Assembly (NCBI GenBank): GCA_023101725.1
Contig: JALJCO010001050.1
Coordinates: 310,001-374,000 of the forward strand
DNA: 64,000 nucleotides
Source: Atherinomorus stipes
Lineage: Eukaryota > Chordata > Actinopteri > Atheriniformes > Atherinidae
Reading direction: 5' to 3'
Positions 12,334 through 24,258 of this stretch are shown in pieces. The stretch's first letter is position 1; each line of letters starts with the position of its first letter. The notes under the pieces are model-generated. The model made no database searches. It was given only the letters and a program-made list of their open reading frames with translations, and was not told the DNA's origin. The position numbers and the translations under genes were made by a program.

Positions 12334-12600
12334 ATCCACGAGGAGGGAACGGTTAGAAGAAAAATAAATATAAGCGTTGCACTGACCAAGATGCTGACCG
12401 ACACTGTCTCGGGTGGTGCTGCGCTTTGAAGGCAAGTGGGGGTGGGAAGTGCTTGAACGGGTCATTAACATAAAAAAAAGTGTTGTGTTAAGTCAGCAGG
12501 TGCTTCTGCCCGCATCCTGATGTCCTCGGGGACGATTAAGATCTCAAGAGATGATATATGAACGCATCCTTTAACCACCTGCAATAAAAACACTTAATTT

Positions 12601-13670
12601 AAACAGGCTGACTGGTGAGGCGTTCATGAACTACCCCAAAATATCGGAATCTCGTAGAAAAAATATGTTATGTCTTCATTTCAAGGCATGAAGCTTAATT
12701 GCAGCGTGGAGTAAAAGAAGTTGTAGTTCAGATAAATAAACGCAAGAGGTCGACGTGTATTCACGCTTCACCTCATGAGTGCCCGCGGGGGTTTCTGTGC
12801 TTTCACGCAGGGAGTGTCGTAAATTGCCGATACAGTTGAGTAATTTGCAAGTTAAGACCTGAATAAGAGATTGTTTGACACAATTTGTACGAAAGAAACC
12901 AGCCTCTTCGTCTATTCGAGGGAACCTATTAAATTTCACATCAGTCATGTCACTGTGTGCCATAATAATTGTAGGAGGTGCAAACAGGCATGACCTCATT
13001 CTTAAGTGTTTGATTTGCTTTGATAGAGGAACAAAGAGTCCCCAATCAGGTGGTGGAGGAAGAATCACATCCTTTACTTAAAAGAGTTAAGTTTTTGTTG
13101 TTTTTTACTGGTGAGCACTGATGTTGACATTTAAAATGTGATGAAAGAAAGGTTTTTGGAAATCCTCAAACTAAAAGCTCGAGCTCAGCAATCAGCTGCT
13201 TCCTTTCACACAGTTATAGGTTGACCATATGTTTACCAGCTGAAATGATTAAGTTTCACTTAAAAAGTAACTCACTGCAGTGTTTTCGGGTTTCATGCTG
13301 AGTGAATGCAGATGATCTTATAAGTCAGGTGGAAAACAGATTCACTTGCTTGTGGTAATCTCAGGAGGCCCATAAAATTCAGGAGAACTCAGCAATGGCT
13401 TTGTTTTGAGTGAACTTGAATCACTGGTACTTTTTTTTAATGTGTGGGCGTGTGATATTACCCGTGTACATCATCAACACAGGGGTAAGTGAAAATACTT
13501 TCAGAAAAATGCTCACAGCTTTGTTTTCAGGATTAAAGGAGGAATAAAGGCAATAATAGTGTATGCATAAATAAATTCTTAGAACTCCTTAAGTGACTCA
13601 CAGACACTTCATTATTTAAAAACACTTCCTTTTAAGTTCTTTCCAAAACTACTGTGACACCTAATCAGGT
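12601..13670. other. Intergenic, nothing recognised
   Basis: Region upstream of the sortilin promoter. The short ORFs on both strands have no domain, splice or codon pattern that would support a gene. Confidence 0.6.
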
Positions 13671-13674
13671 TTTT

Positions 13675-14255
13675 AACAGCCCCTAGTAGGTATGCTAATT
13701 TTACACTTTAAACAACTTTCAGTTTACTGTTTATGTACTTATCAGAAGTATACTTAAAGTTCACTTGGCATTTACTAATAAACATCCTATAAGTATATTT
13801 AGCTTATACTTATATTTAATCTTTTGAATGATATGCTTTAATAGTAGTACATTCATAGTACATTTTCACACATACTGTACTGGTTTCTTTGTGGTGTACT
13901 GCAAGATGTACATACTATCATGTTTTTAAATCCTTGCTCTCACACACTTTGAAAACCACTTCATATACATATTACTTTGTCTACTTAAAAGTGCACTTTA
14001 GTATACTTAAAAGTGTACTTTCTAAAAGTAAGCTTGAAGTTTTAGTATGAGTAAACTAACAGTATACCTAGAAGATTACTTGAAAGTGTACTTTTAAACA
14101 CTTAAAGTGGGCCAATTTTGTCCCAAAAAGTACATTTGTTAGAATACTTTTAGTACATTGGATCAATGAACTTGGTAAATAAAAGTACACTTGGGGGATA
14201 TGCTTTACTTTACTTGAGTATACTTTATGTGTACATAAGGAATGCTTCTTTTTGG
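13675..14255. repeat. Dispersed repeat rich in AAGTATACTT / AGTACACTT
   Basis: About 580 bp with many copies of AGTATACTT, AAGTGTACTT and AGTACATTT in both orientations, ending in TGCTTCTTTTTGGTAAGGG. This composition is typical of a common teleost non-autonomous DNA repeat. No target duplication was identified. Confidence 0.6.
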
Positions 14256-14752
14256 TAAGGGAGTCTAGATGTCACATCTCAGTTTGCGTCAGTATTACTC
14301 TTCTTTGGAACAGTGATGACTCAGTAAACCCAAGTCTTTTGTTCTCAAACTTGAGCTGATAAAACATGTCTGACTTTCCCTCCACACATTCATACCTGAA
14401 GCATTTGATTTAGAGATACACTGCCTCAATATCTTCGATTCATTCGGCTGCACAGAAGACATTAAACTGTGGCAAGTAACTGATGTTGCACAATCATCCT
14501 GATCATTTTGTTCTTCCTCATGTATTGTTTTTTTCTTGTCCTTTACCGAGCATGCACTTTGTCAGGACCTGCTGGTCATGTGGGTTTGCAAATCCATCAG
14601 TGTCATCTTACTGTTCAGTCCTTGAATTACTACCACTCCCTCCCCCCAATACAATCCCAGTCTGATTAACAACTTGAAGTAGATGAGCTGAGTTCAATGT
14701 AGGACCTACGACAAATGTGCACGCAATTCAACGAAGAAAAAAAACAAAACAT

Positions 14753-14758
14753 TTTATT
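14753..14758 (-). terminator. Polyadenylation signal AATAAA
   Basis: AATAAA on the minus strand about 195 bp after the stop codon of the small membrane-protein gene. Confidence 0.6.
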
Positions 14759-14950
14759 CAAAAGGTTTAGTGCAAATCATTTCTCAGTAGTGCAGTATGT
14801 GTCTAAAGATTTGTAGTTTCTAGATTAGCTGCAACATTTTTTTTTGGACAGTGGGTGAGCAGACAGAAACATCAGGGTTCACAGATAAAAAAAAAAAGTC
14901 CAGTGCCTTTCCAGAAGGTAGAAGGGTCCAAGTTATGCTTTACAAATCCT

Positions 14951-15684
14951 TTATGAGCCAATATTTTTAGTCACTGATGGTCCTCGGGGGTGGTTGCTGA
15001 AAGATGGCTCTCTCTGAGTTTGATGTTCCAGCTCCAATATGTAGCGATAGTCCGGTCTATACATGAGACCCCCAAAAGAATCCATTAGGCCATAGATGAA
15101 CACAAGCACATTAATGGCTGTTACAAAGCCGTAGAGCTTAAGGACTCCTGGCACCATGATTCCCAAGTAGAGGAGCTGGCTGCACAATTAGGAGGGACAA
15201 GAGAAAAAAGTGTAAGTGGACATGTTTTTACAGACAGCTTGTTTAGACATGTTTTTTTTCCCCCATTACTAGAGTACATCTAGTATAGGTACAGTAAACA
15301 GTGCAATAACATGAAGAAAAGAACAGAAAGCATGGGACTACATGAATTACAGTCAGCAAGGCAAAAAGAAAAGGAGCAATTATTTAGAACAAAAGGAATT
15401 GAGACATCTTTTATGGCACACTCAGATTTAAGACATCTCAATGAGTAGTAATAGCTTAAATTCATTAAAAAATTATTAAAACATAGGGCAGAATTTCTCC
15501 CCTTACAGCAATGTATATGGTATTTAGCAAGCAAAAAGACAATATTCACGATATCAGATATGCTTGTTTAGACATGTAATAACAGTGATTAGTGCAGTTT
15601 AGTGCAGAGAATCAAGTAAAATCCCCTACCTTCTGAGTGATGGTATCGGTAAGAAAGCCAATGTGTCTTCATCAACAGGAAGAG
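14951..15684 (-). CDS. Small single-pass membrane protein, family not recognised
   Basis: The coding frame is best supported in exon 3 (15179-14951). It encodes a hydrophobic segment (VLKLYGFVTAINVLVFIYGL) followed by a polar tail with MYRPDYRYILELE and ending TKNIGS. Exon 2 (15684-15630) joins in frame and would add LPVDEDTLAFLPIPSLR, a plausible protein sequence. The start is unclear: the joined frame in exon 1 meets a TGA and has no ATG after it. The first in-frame ATG (15157, context ATCATGG) gives a 68-residue product and leaves the exon 2 peptide untranslated. The ATG inside exon 2 is in another frame and stops after about 50 codons. An unseen upstream exon or a different splice form is possible. 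I do not recognise the family. Confidence 0.55.
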
Positions 15685-16502
15685 CTGAGAACAAGAAGAT
15701 TAAAAAAAAATAAAGCTCGTGCAAAAACCAAAAAAGCAAACCTGATATGGTATAACAATTTTAAACGTGATATTTTGCGCTATTTTCTTGTGAAATTGAC
15801 TCAAATGTAAGAAAACTAATAAAACCGCTGAGACACGTCGAGTACCAGAGACGACACACGGGGTTTAAAAACGACCAGAAACTGAAGCTCGCACGAGACT
15901 GAGCTCGGGTGGTCAGCTGTTTATCGCTTATCAGCGGGCAGTCAAATAAGCAGTCAGTAAAACTGTCTTACCAGAAGCGATGCTAATCTGTCTGTGGGGG
16001 GATTTCGTCGTCCCTTTCGCTCGCGCGTAGCGTTTTTGTCTCCAGCTGCGGACGCCAAAGCCTCAAATTGACACCTTCCTCCGTGTTTTGTCGAGTAGCA
16101 GTCATTAGACGCAATCCACTCCAGACACGCGGAGAAAGTGCTGCTACTCACTCAGCTGCTTTTCTCTCTGAGCTGCTAGAGTAGCGAGCTGCAATCAGTT
16201 ATGACGCGTGACATCATGCACCAGCATGTTACTTCCTGGCTCCACTTGGCCCAGGATAAATTGGGTTTTTTCCATTGGGGGTTTCTGAGACAACTTAAGT
16301 GTTTATGGATCTATTTTTGCACTTTCACACGAGTTCATTTCAGCACACAGGAAGTGAGTAAGTGCAGTTTTCAGCTTAGTGTTTTCCTGTTAACTTAAAT
16401 TAATAATAGTATGATGAAAATTTTGATTAAGCAAACACAAACAGGAGAATGGAAAGTAAATACCCCATAGTGTCAAGTTTAATCATTCAAATTCCTCTAA
16501 TG

Positions 16503-17665
16503 GGCCTTTTCCATTGCAGCTGCACACGGCACGGTACAGCACAGTACAGCAAGACAGGCTAAAGACGACCAGGACGGTTTTTGTTTCCACCATAGACTGT
16601 ATATAATTACTGGACGTAGCTTCCGGTCTCTTCTGAATAGAGAAATGAGAAGCCAGGTGGGCGTGTCTTACCGTCGCCATCTTGCCGTGTCACGTACGTC
16701 ATCACTCCAGGAAAATACTAAAATGGGCACAGCGGGGCCGCGGGGCAAATGATTGACAGCTGACGTACTGTGGGCTAAACGCTAACTGAGCTAACACGAA
16801 ACTAACAGGAGCTAACAAAGATAAGCCCCCTATGCGGCATGGTTAAGGTAAGACATGCTTAGACTTGCTATTCGCTGACTAAACACCGCCGTTGTGCGAC
16901 TCTGTAACAAACTGAGACCTTATTAAGAGCAAAGAAGGAGCTAACTAGGAGCCTCCGGTCGGCAGGCGGAGCTTCCGGTCTGCCGCATGTCAATCATAAG
17001 GACACGCCCTTAATTATGTGTAATTTGAAGAATAAATAACATCTAAACGAATGAGTTATAAAAAAAATCACCCCCCTCACAGTTGACATGAAGGTAAACT
17101 TGACCTAATAAACCTAAAATGATTTTTTGAACCAGGCTGTAAACCTGTTTATTTCTGCTGTGAAGTTGGCGTTTTTAACATGGGAGTCTATGGGGATTTG
17201 CTCGCTCTTGGAGCCAGCCCCTAGCGGATGAAGGGAGGATTACACTATTTCCAACAAGGAAGCGAGCTTCACTGTTCTGAGGCGGAGTTTGCCCCTTGGT
17301 TTCCACACAGGAGAAGCAGTAGTATACCACCTGAAGTGGGCGGAGTAGACGCGGCCGAGACTGCCGTGACGTCACTGCCGTGCCACGCGGTGGGCAATAA
17401 AGTAAAAACAACAATGGAGGCATTGGTCGATGGCGAGGTGTTACTGCTGTTGTTTTCTCTGTGGATTGTTGTCACCAAAAACAGAGCCAGATATTTTTAC
17501 AAGAGGCGCAGGAAAACACGTATGGCACGTATGACGGCAACTTTCTTTGGCCAATCAGTGGAGAGCCGTCAGGTACGTCACGTTTTGTGTAGGTTCAGCG
17601 CGGTTAGAGCTAGCTCTGAAACGGGTGCGAAAAATCGCAACGGCTCGTAACTGGTTTTCCCAGAG
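16503..17665. mobile_element. PIF/Harbinger-like non-autonomous element with a second element inside
   Basis: The left end reads GGGCCTTTTCCATTGCAGCT and then several GGCACGGTACAGCAC-type repeats. The right end reads CTGGTTTTCCCAGAGGAAAC. These CCTTTTCCA...TGGTTTTCCC-type ends resemble a common teleost Harbinger group. The plus-strand frame at 17413-17650 (MEALVDGEVLLLLFSLWIVV and a basic stretch) looks like residual element sequence, not a host gene. Classification rests on the ends only. Confidence 0.5.
16591..17227 (+). repeat. Dispersed teleost repeat 'B', intact reference copy
   Basis: Starts at ATAGACTGTATATAATTACT and ends at TTGGAGCCAGCCCCTAGCGG. The GC-rich core is at 16731-16747. 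Two other copies occur: one starting at 32692 on the plus strand and one at 38256-38605 on the minus strand. Both become unreadable at the core. Confidence 0.75.
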
Positions 17666-17677
17666 GAAACACAAATA

Positions 17678-18135
17678 AAGTAAGTAAGTAAGTAAACTAT
17701 TTGTATAGCACTTTTCACAGACAGGAGTCACAAAGTGCTTCACATGATAACATGAAAACAATACAAGCAAGAACAATTTAAAATACAGTAAAAAGGTACA
17801 TAAATAGGTGAATGAAACACTTGGCTATGTGCTTTGGAAGGCTCGTGAAAACAGGTGCGTTTTTAACTGGTGTTTAAATGTGTCCACTGAGTCCAAAGAG
17901 CGCAGAGACAGAGGGAGTTCATTCCAGAGACGGGGCGCCACCGCTTTAAAGGACCGGTCTCCTCGGGTTTTAAAACGGGTCAGAGGGACCATAAGCAGGT
18001 TTTGACCTGAGGACCTTAGGCTACGGACCGAAGTATAGGGCTGAATCAGACCCATAATGTAGCCAGGCGCCTGTCCATGAAGGGCCCTGAAAGTAGAGTC
18101 AAGAGTCTTGCAGCAGAGTTCTGGACAAATTGTAG
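17678..18135 (-). mobile_element. 5'-truncated L2/CR1-clade LINE, 3' end
   Basis: The minus-strand ORF encodes the conserved C-terminal tail of L2-type reverse transcriptases: FRALHGQAPGYI, IQPYTSVRSLRSS, a basic RFKTRGDRSF block, APRLWNELPLSLRS and FKHQLKTHLF. The 3' UTR follows (GTGAAGCACTTTGTGACTCC, GTGCTATACAAATAG) and ends in a TTAC repeat array, the terminal microsatellite of such elements. The RT core and endonuclease are missing, as is usual for truncated insertions. Confidence 0.88.
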
Positions 18136-18329
18136 GCGTGCCGTGCCGTGTGGAAGGGTTACGAAAACTGGCAGTGGAAGAGGCCCATAATTTACCCCAC
18201 CACCATCTATCTAGCCCGTGTTGCCATAGTAATGCACCAAAAGCACAGTAGCCTACAAACACCAAAGGACTGAAAAACATCCAGTTTTAATTTTGATTGT
18301 TCAACAATTTTCCTGGTTAAAGCAACACT

Positions 18330-18510
18330 ACACTCAGAACAGACGTGTTGAAATTAACACGTTAATTTTTAACACATCTGTGTGTCTAGTTAAGGGCAAC
18401 ACATTTTGTGTTGCTTTTAACACAGTGTGCAAGTACATTTAACATATACTGTGTTAAACTGGTAAACACAAAGATGTGTTAAAAATAACACAAAGATGTG
18501 TTTATTTAAA
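18330..18510. repeat. Short TGTGTTAA/TTAACACA-rich repeat
   Basis: Many alternating TTAACACA and TGTGTTAAA motifs in about 180 bp, able to pair with one another. Probably a non-autonomous element terminus. Confidence 0.5.
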
Positions 18511-20285
18511 ATTCTGTCACTTTCTATTATGGAATTTACTAAAAACACTCATATTTGTATTAAATTCGAGTGACTTTATTCAAAATAATTTTGTCACTAC
18601 AGAAAATCATGAAAAAAACAACAATTCATGGCAAACATTTAAAATGCAGGTCTATGAACTAACAACAATGGGATAACCTGCAAGTGATCACTACAGGGGA
18701 CATCGGGTCACGCCGTCATAAACTGCATGACCACAAAACAGGCAACACCATTAACTATCTTCTAAATTTTGCAAGTGAATGGCTCATGTGTGTCACAGGT
18801 AAAGCATTTAACAGTAATGCAAGTCTATACAATCAATTTGTATCTTGGATTTATATATAGCTCATTGCTACTGAAAAATGACAACAAGTCTAGTGGTCTG
18901 ATGTCTGCTACATTTTTTACATTTATCATCAGTATGAAATGATAAAATAATATGAAAATAAATGCTCATCAAAATATTTCACAGTTAAAATTTTTTGAAA
19001 AAATGAGCACCTCTTTCTTTTCACAATTGGGAACAATGTGTACAATCTCTCCAAACAGACGCCCTGCTCTTGCATCACAGCTTAAAGCGAGAACACAACC
19101 AGTTTTACAGGGGGTGCAGAATTATTAGGCAAATGAGTATTTTGACCACATCATCCTTTTTATGCACGTTGTCTTACTCCAAGCTGTATAGGGGATTATC
19201 ACGCTTACTTCCCAGGTATTTGGGCATTTCCTCTTCCGGGCCATTTTAACATCAGCCGTTCCTGCTCTGTTATACTGTTTAAATCGGATAAACTCCAAAC
19301 ACACTTAGGTTTTCATTCCAGACTGAAGTGATACTAAGGAAGAAGTGGATCAAAGCGATCGATTCGCCGCGGTGAAGGACCGAACTTTATAATAAAACAC
19401 ACTTTTGTTTGTAGCCGGTGGGGCACAACACCGGCACTTCACAGCATGATAGCATTAGCCAGCTAGTGTTTACTGACGTGCTTAACGTTGTGCGTCTTAA
19501 AACACACAAACATCTGAAAATTGGGTCTGTACCTCCCTGTTTCCAGTGGAACAACTGGGGACTGTGGAGAGGCGCGTGTTTGCAGCCCTGGAGACCGCAG
19601 GTTACTGCTGAGTGTATGGGCGAGTGTCTCCAGGTATTTGCGTATCACTCCACCTCCTCTCTGCCAGAGGATCAGCACAATATAGTCCCAAAAAAAGTGA
19701 AACTTCTGTTCACTAGGAACAAAAATGAATCTCACATAACAATAGTAACGCGCTGTCAGTGAAGGCCAGTAACGGTAACAGCATTGTGATGACAGACTTA
19801 GTAATTAGTTAGATTAACCTGTTACTGAAAAAGTAGTGCCGTTAGTAACGCCGTTTATTTCTAACGCAGTTATTCCCATCACTAGTTATAACTGAGGTCC
19901 TGTTCCAATACACATGTTTTAACGTAAAAAAGTGGGATTTCCGGGTGATGACTCCTTTAACAAATACCCATTTTTAGGGACAGTTTTCAGTTTTTAAACC
20001 GGTTACTTTGATCTGTAGCTAGAGGCTTCACATGCCAACAGCCATGCCAGGCAAATGCTTGGGACCCCAAACCAGAGGGGGGCCCCCCGAAGGCTGACCA
20101 ACTTTGATTGACAGAGCAATGACAATTCAAAGAGTTTGCATTGGTCAGAACTTCTGAACAGGGCCCCGCCTCTCGCTCGCTGTAAGTAATCCAACAGGTG
20201 GGAGCATGGTTATCAAAATAAAGACAAGTCATGTGTGGATGTGTGTGATGGCCACATGCGTAGCCACACAATGAGATGGTCTGGT
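18511..20285. other. Intergenic repeat fragments, no gene
   Basis: Contains a transposon end near 19110-19190 (GGTGCAGAATTATTAGGCAA) and a decayed GTAACGCCGTTA-type repeat near 19750-19885. Short ORFs on both strands lack recognisable domains. Confidence 0.5.
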
Positions 20286-20379
20286 TGTCATGAACGGTTA
20301 GATTAACTCAGAAGTCAACGCGGACCACACTCGTGCAGCTTGTCTCACGCCACTTTATTGTAACAACGTGTGCAGAGGT
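20286..20379 (-). repeat. LTR-type segment, left copy (94 bp)
   Basis: Identical over 94 bp to 30845-30938. On the minus strand it ends ...CCGTTCATGACA, the CA-3' terminus expected of an LTR, and contains AATAAA. It would be the 3' LTR end of the Ty3/gypsy element. The sequence just inside it (from 20380) does not match the rest of the right LTR, so this copy lacks the LTR's 5' part. Confidence 0.7.
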
Positions 20380-21140
20380 GGGTAGAGGCAGAGGTACGGA
20401 GCTCAGAAGCTCCGTTTTGCTTTGATGAAGTTGTAAAGCACTTTGGTTCACAGAAGTTGTTTTAAATGTCCAACACAAATGTGAATGAGAAAGAGATAAT
20501 CAGTAATAACTAAAAGTGATGCATGACATGGATTAATTAAGAAAAAAAATAATATAAAGAAATAAATGAAAGCATGTTTCATCTCATTGATTTATTTAAA
20601 ACTAAGGAAATTATGAGCAGCATGGCCACACAATTACCTTTTGCAGATAGTAATGTTATCATTCCAGAGAGTCAAAATGATGTCCTCTTAAATGGCATCT
20701 TTCATGACTCATCATGATGAACGAGGCTCTCTTTTACTGAAATGACATGGTATCAAGGTCCTTTGTAGAGTACGTGTGTAGGTGTTGTGTGTGTGCATGT
20801 GTGTGTGGAGGATGGGGGGGACGAGTGCCGCTTTTGTAGATATTTTTTTTTTCCTTTTCTTTTATTGATGTACTGTAGATGTGTGGTGTCATGTCTAATT
20901 GACTCCAGGAAAATAGCTGTGCTTGTTAGAGCTAATGGAGATCAAAATAAATATAAATACAAATACAAAATGATTATAAAAGTTCAGTTTGAATTAATGG
21001 TCCAGTTTAAAATCCTGGTTGAAAGGCTGGAAAACCTCTTTGATTCCTCTTCTCAAAAATGTCTGTTAAAACAGAATGTAGGACCAAAGTAGTTAGATTG
21101 GACCTTTGTTAAAGATGATGATCATGAAATTGAATGAAAA
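20380..21140. other. No gene; 3' flank of the coiled-coil gene
   Basis: AT-rich, with a GT-rich patch near 20780-20815. Nothing resembling a polypurine tract or gypsy internal sequence is evident next to the left LTR segment. Confidence 0.5.
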
Positions 21141-21148
21141 AAAAATAC

Positions 21149-21154
21149 TTTATT
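21149..21154 (-). terminator. Polyadenylation signal AATAAA of the coiled-coil gene
   Basis: AATAAA on the minus strand about 90 bp after the stop codon at 21244. Confidence 0.6.
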
Positions 21155-21243
21155 TCCCTTCAGGGGTTTAGAAAGTACTCTTGACTTCATCTTTGATCTT
21201 TGATTGATTGATATTTGTGATCTGGTTGTGTGTGTTTGCACTT

Positions 21244-23988
21244 TCAGTCCAGAACTATTTTTAATCTCCTTCTCATGTAGTTTTGGTTATTGTGTTGGTT
21301 TAGATGTGCAGGTGTTTCATATCTGTTAGGACGTCTCCGCTGAGAAGGTCCTCTGGAATCCACATCCGATGTCAAGTCCACTTCTGGTCCAGAGGCTCCC
21401 TGTGGTTGGAGGTCCGCTTGTGTTGTTGAAACTTGAGCTTGCTCTGAGACTTGAGAGCTTGAGTCCACAGATGTTTCTGAAAACAGTTCTGGTTGGGACT
21501 CTGTAGGGGGACAGGCTGGTCCAGATACCTGATCCAGGAGATCTCTCTGAGCTCCACTGACCTGTCTGCGCTCGCTCAGACGCTCTGATTTGATTCTCTC
21601 AACTGTCTCACCGAGTTCGTCAATGATGTCTTCGTATTGTTGTCTGAGAACGCGTTCTTCTCTCAGTTGCTGGTTTGTCTCTATGAACCATTTTTCTACT
21701 CGACTTCGCTTCTCTTTCTCCGAAGTGAGCTGCTGATTTGTGTCCTGCAGAATGAACCTCAGGTCATCCACCTCATCCATCAGATAGCTCACCTGGTCTT
21801 GGTTGGCTGTTAATTCTTGCTCTGCTTGAAACCTTCTGTCCTTCTCTAACGTCAGAAATTTATTTTTTTTCTTGAGTCTCTCTCTAAGGTCATCAACTTC
21901 ATCCATCAGGTCGATCACCTGATTTTGGCAGTCTTGTAATTTCTGCTCTGCTTGAAGCCTTCTGTCCATCTCTAAAGTTAAAGTTTCATTTTTGCTCTGT
22001 AGTCTCGCTCCATCTTCGTCAGTCGGGTGGTTCACCTGATTTTGGTTAGATCTTAATTCCTGCTCGAGTTTCATCCGTTTATCTGTTTCTGCATTTAGAG
22101 ACTCACTTTTCTTTTGAAGTTCTGTCCTTAAACCATCCATACCAGTTGTGAATTCACACAACTGCTTTTGGTTAGATCTTACTTCGTGCTCGAGTTTCAT
22201 CCGTTTGTCCATTTCTGCATTTAGAGACTCACTCTTTTGAAGTTCTGTCCTTAACCATCTATACCAGTTGTCAGTTCACACAACTGCTTTTGGTTAGATC
22301 TTAACTTCTGCTCGAGTTTCATCCGTTTATCTGTTTCTGCATTTAGAGACTCACTTTTCTTTTGAGTTCTGTCCTTAAACCATCCATACCAGTTGTCATT
22401 TCACACAACTGCTTTTGGTTAGATCTTACTTCGTGCTCGAGTTTCATCCGTTTGTCCGTTTCTGCATTTAGAGACTCACTTTTCTTTTGAAGTTCTGTCC
22501 TTAAACCATCCATACCAGTTGTCATTTCACACAACTGCTTTTGGTTAGATCTTAACTCCTGCTCGAGTTTCATCCGTTTGTCCATTTCTGCATTTAGAGA
22601 CTCACTTTTCTTTCGAAGTTCTGTCCTTAAACCATCCATACCAGTTGTCAGTTCACACAACTGCTTTTGGTTAGATCTTACTTCGTGCTCGAGTTTCATC
22701 CGTTTATCTGTTTCTGCATTAAGAGACTCACTTTTCTTTTGAAGTTCTGTCCTTAAACCATCCATACCAGTTGTCAGTTCACACAACTGCTTTTGGTTAG
22801 ATCTTAACTCCTGCTCGAGTTTCATCCGTTTATCTGTTTCTGCATTTAGAGACTCACTTTTCTTTTGAAGTTCTGTCCTTAAACCATCCATACCAGTTGT
22901 CAGTTCACACAACTGCTTTTGGTTGGATCTTAATTCCTGCTCGAGTTTCATCCGTTTGTCCGTTTCTGCATTTAGAGACTCACTTTTCTTTTGAAGTTCT
23001 GTCCTTAAACCATTCATACCAGTTGTGAATTCATGCAACTGCTTTTGGTTAGATCTTAATTCCTGCTGACTTTCATCCGTTTGTCCATTTCTACATTTAG
23101 AGACTCACTTTTCTTTTGAAGTTCTGTCCTTAAACCATCAATACCAGTTGTCATTTCACACAACTGCTTTTGGTTAGATCTTAACTCCCGCTCGAATTTC
23201 ATCCGTTTATCTGTTTCTGCATTTAGAGAGGCTTACTTTTCTTTTGAAGTTCTGTCCTTAAACCATCCATACCAGTTGTCATTTCACACAACTGTTTTTG
23301 GTTAGATCTTAACTTCGTGCTCGAGTTTCATCCGTTTATCTGTTTCTGCATTAAGAGACTCACTTTTCTTTTGAAGTTCTGTCCTTAAACCATCCATACC
23401 AGTTGTGATTTCACACAACTGTTTTTGGTTAGATCTTAATTCGTGCTCGAGTTTCATCCGTTTATCTGTTTCTGTATTAAGAGACTCACTTTTCTTTTGA
23501 AGTTCTGTCCTTAAACCATCCATACCAGTTGTCATTTCACACAACTGTTTTTGGTTAGATCTTAATTCGTGCTCGAGTTTAATCCGTTTATCCGTTTCTG
23601 CATTTAGAGACTCACTTTTCTTTTGAAGTTCTGTCCTTAAACCATCCATACGAGTTGTCATTTCATACAACTGTTTCTGGTTGGATTCGAGTTCTTTTTC
23701 TACGTCCAGCCATTTCTGTTTCTGCAAAGTGAGAAACTCATTATTTACTTCCAGCCTTTCTCTGAGTTCCTGCACCAGGTTTGTCAGATAGTCCACTTCC
23801 GTTTGGTGGAAGCTAAATGACTTTTCAGTGTCGGCCTTTCGCTGGGTAATGGGCTCCCTTATATATTTTTCAACATTGTCAAGATCAATGTATATGTACG
23901 ACTCTGGAGCCATGTCTTCGGGATGCCCCAATTCCTCCTCAACAATATTTCTCTGGAGTTTTTGTGTCTGGTTCATGGTTTTTTCCAT
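21244..23988 (-). CDS. Coiled-coil protein made of 42-residue repeats (frame broken)
   Basis: A long single-exon-like reading region built almost wholly from a 42-residue unit (QLCEMTTGMDGLRTELQKKS, then ESLNAETDKRMKLEQELRSN, QK), which is six heptads. Leu, Met and hydrophobic residues recur at heptad spacing, so a continuous coiled-coil rod is expected. The N-terminal part (first real ATG 23988) is acidic and unique (MAPESYIYIDLDNVEKYIRE), then diverged units follow, then 13 near-identical units, then diverged units (VDDLRERLKKKNKFLTLEKD). The tail is Ser/Gln/Pro-rich and ends RRRPNRYETPAHLNQHNNQN, then MRRRLKIVLD. The frame is open in three pieces: 24012-23302, 23038-22343 and 22212-21244, with small indels between. 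Either this is a young pseudogene or the repeat array is misassembled. It has its own promoter-like region and AATAAA signal. I do not recognise the family. Confidence 0.65.
22060..23690 (-). repeat. Coding tandem repeat, 126-bp period, about 13 near-identical copies
   Basis: The plus-strand marker GTTCTGTCCTTAAACCATCC recurs about every 126 bp from 22119 to 23626 (13 copies, 12 intervals, about 1.51 kb). Copies differ by a few substitutions, mostly ending CTCGTGCTCG or CTCCTGCTCG. The period is an exact multiple of three and of the heptad. Confidence 0.95.
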
Positions 23989-24258
23989 TCCAGTTGTTGT
24001 TAATGCTTCCAAAAAGAAAATGTCAAAAAATTAACTACTGAAACTATTAAAGTTGAGAAATCAGGTATTTACCAACTAAATAATGTACAAAGATCGTTTG
24101 AAATCTATGCCTGAACTTAAAAATACAATGTTTTCTAACAAGTTGTCCTAAACCAATAACAAAAAATCCTAAAATTTTCAAAAGTCAATCCAAATGCTTC
24201 TTTTAGTCTACGCTGTGCTCTGTGATCCACGCAAAAGTAAACTGTGACAGATCCACTA

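Larger units (their letters stand above)
14750..16170 (-). other. Transcription unit of a small membrane-protein gene
   Basis: Inferred three-exon minus-strand unit: exon 1 about 16160-15972 (CpG-rich, donor GTAAGA), exon 2 15684-15630 (AG acceptor, GTAGGG donor), exon 3 from 15179 through the stop at 14951 to a polyadenylation signal AATAAA (plus strand TTTATT at 14753-14758). The promoter side lies between this gene and 16,200, about 3.8 kb upstream of sortilin exon 1 and in the same orientation. Confidence 0.6.

Noticed and set aside
12103..12429. Plus-strand ORFs over sortilin exon 1
   Set aside because: Antisense shadows of a GC-rich coding exon.
17228..17650. 140-codon plus-strand ORF as a host gene
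   Set aside because: It crosses the junction of two repeats and shows no known domain; more likely residual mobile-element sequence.
22060..23690. Regular array that superficially resembles a CRISPR or satellite array
   Set aside because: The 126-bp units are contiguous without unique spacers, encode a coiled-coil peptide and lie in a vertebrate genome.
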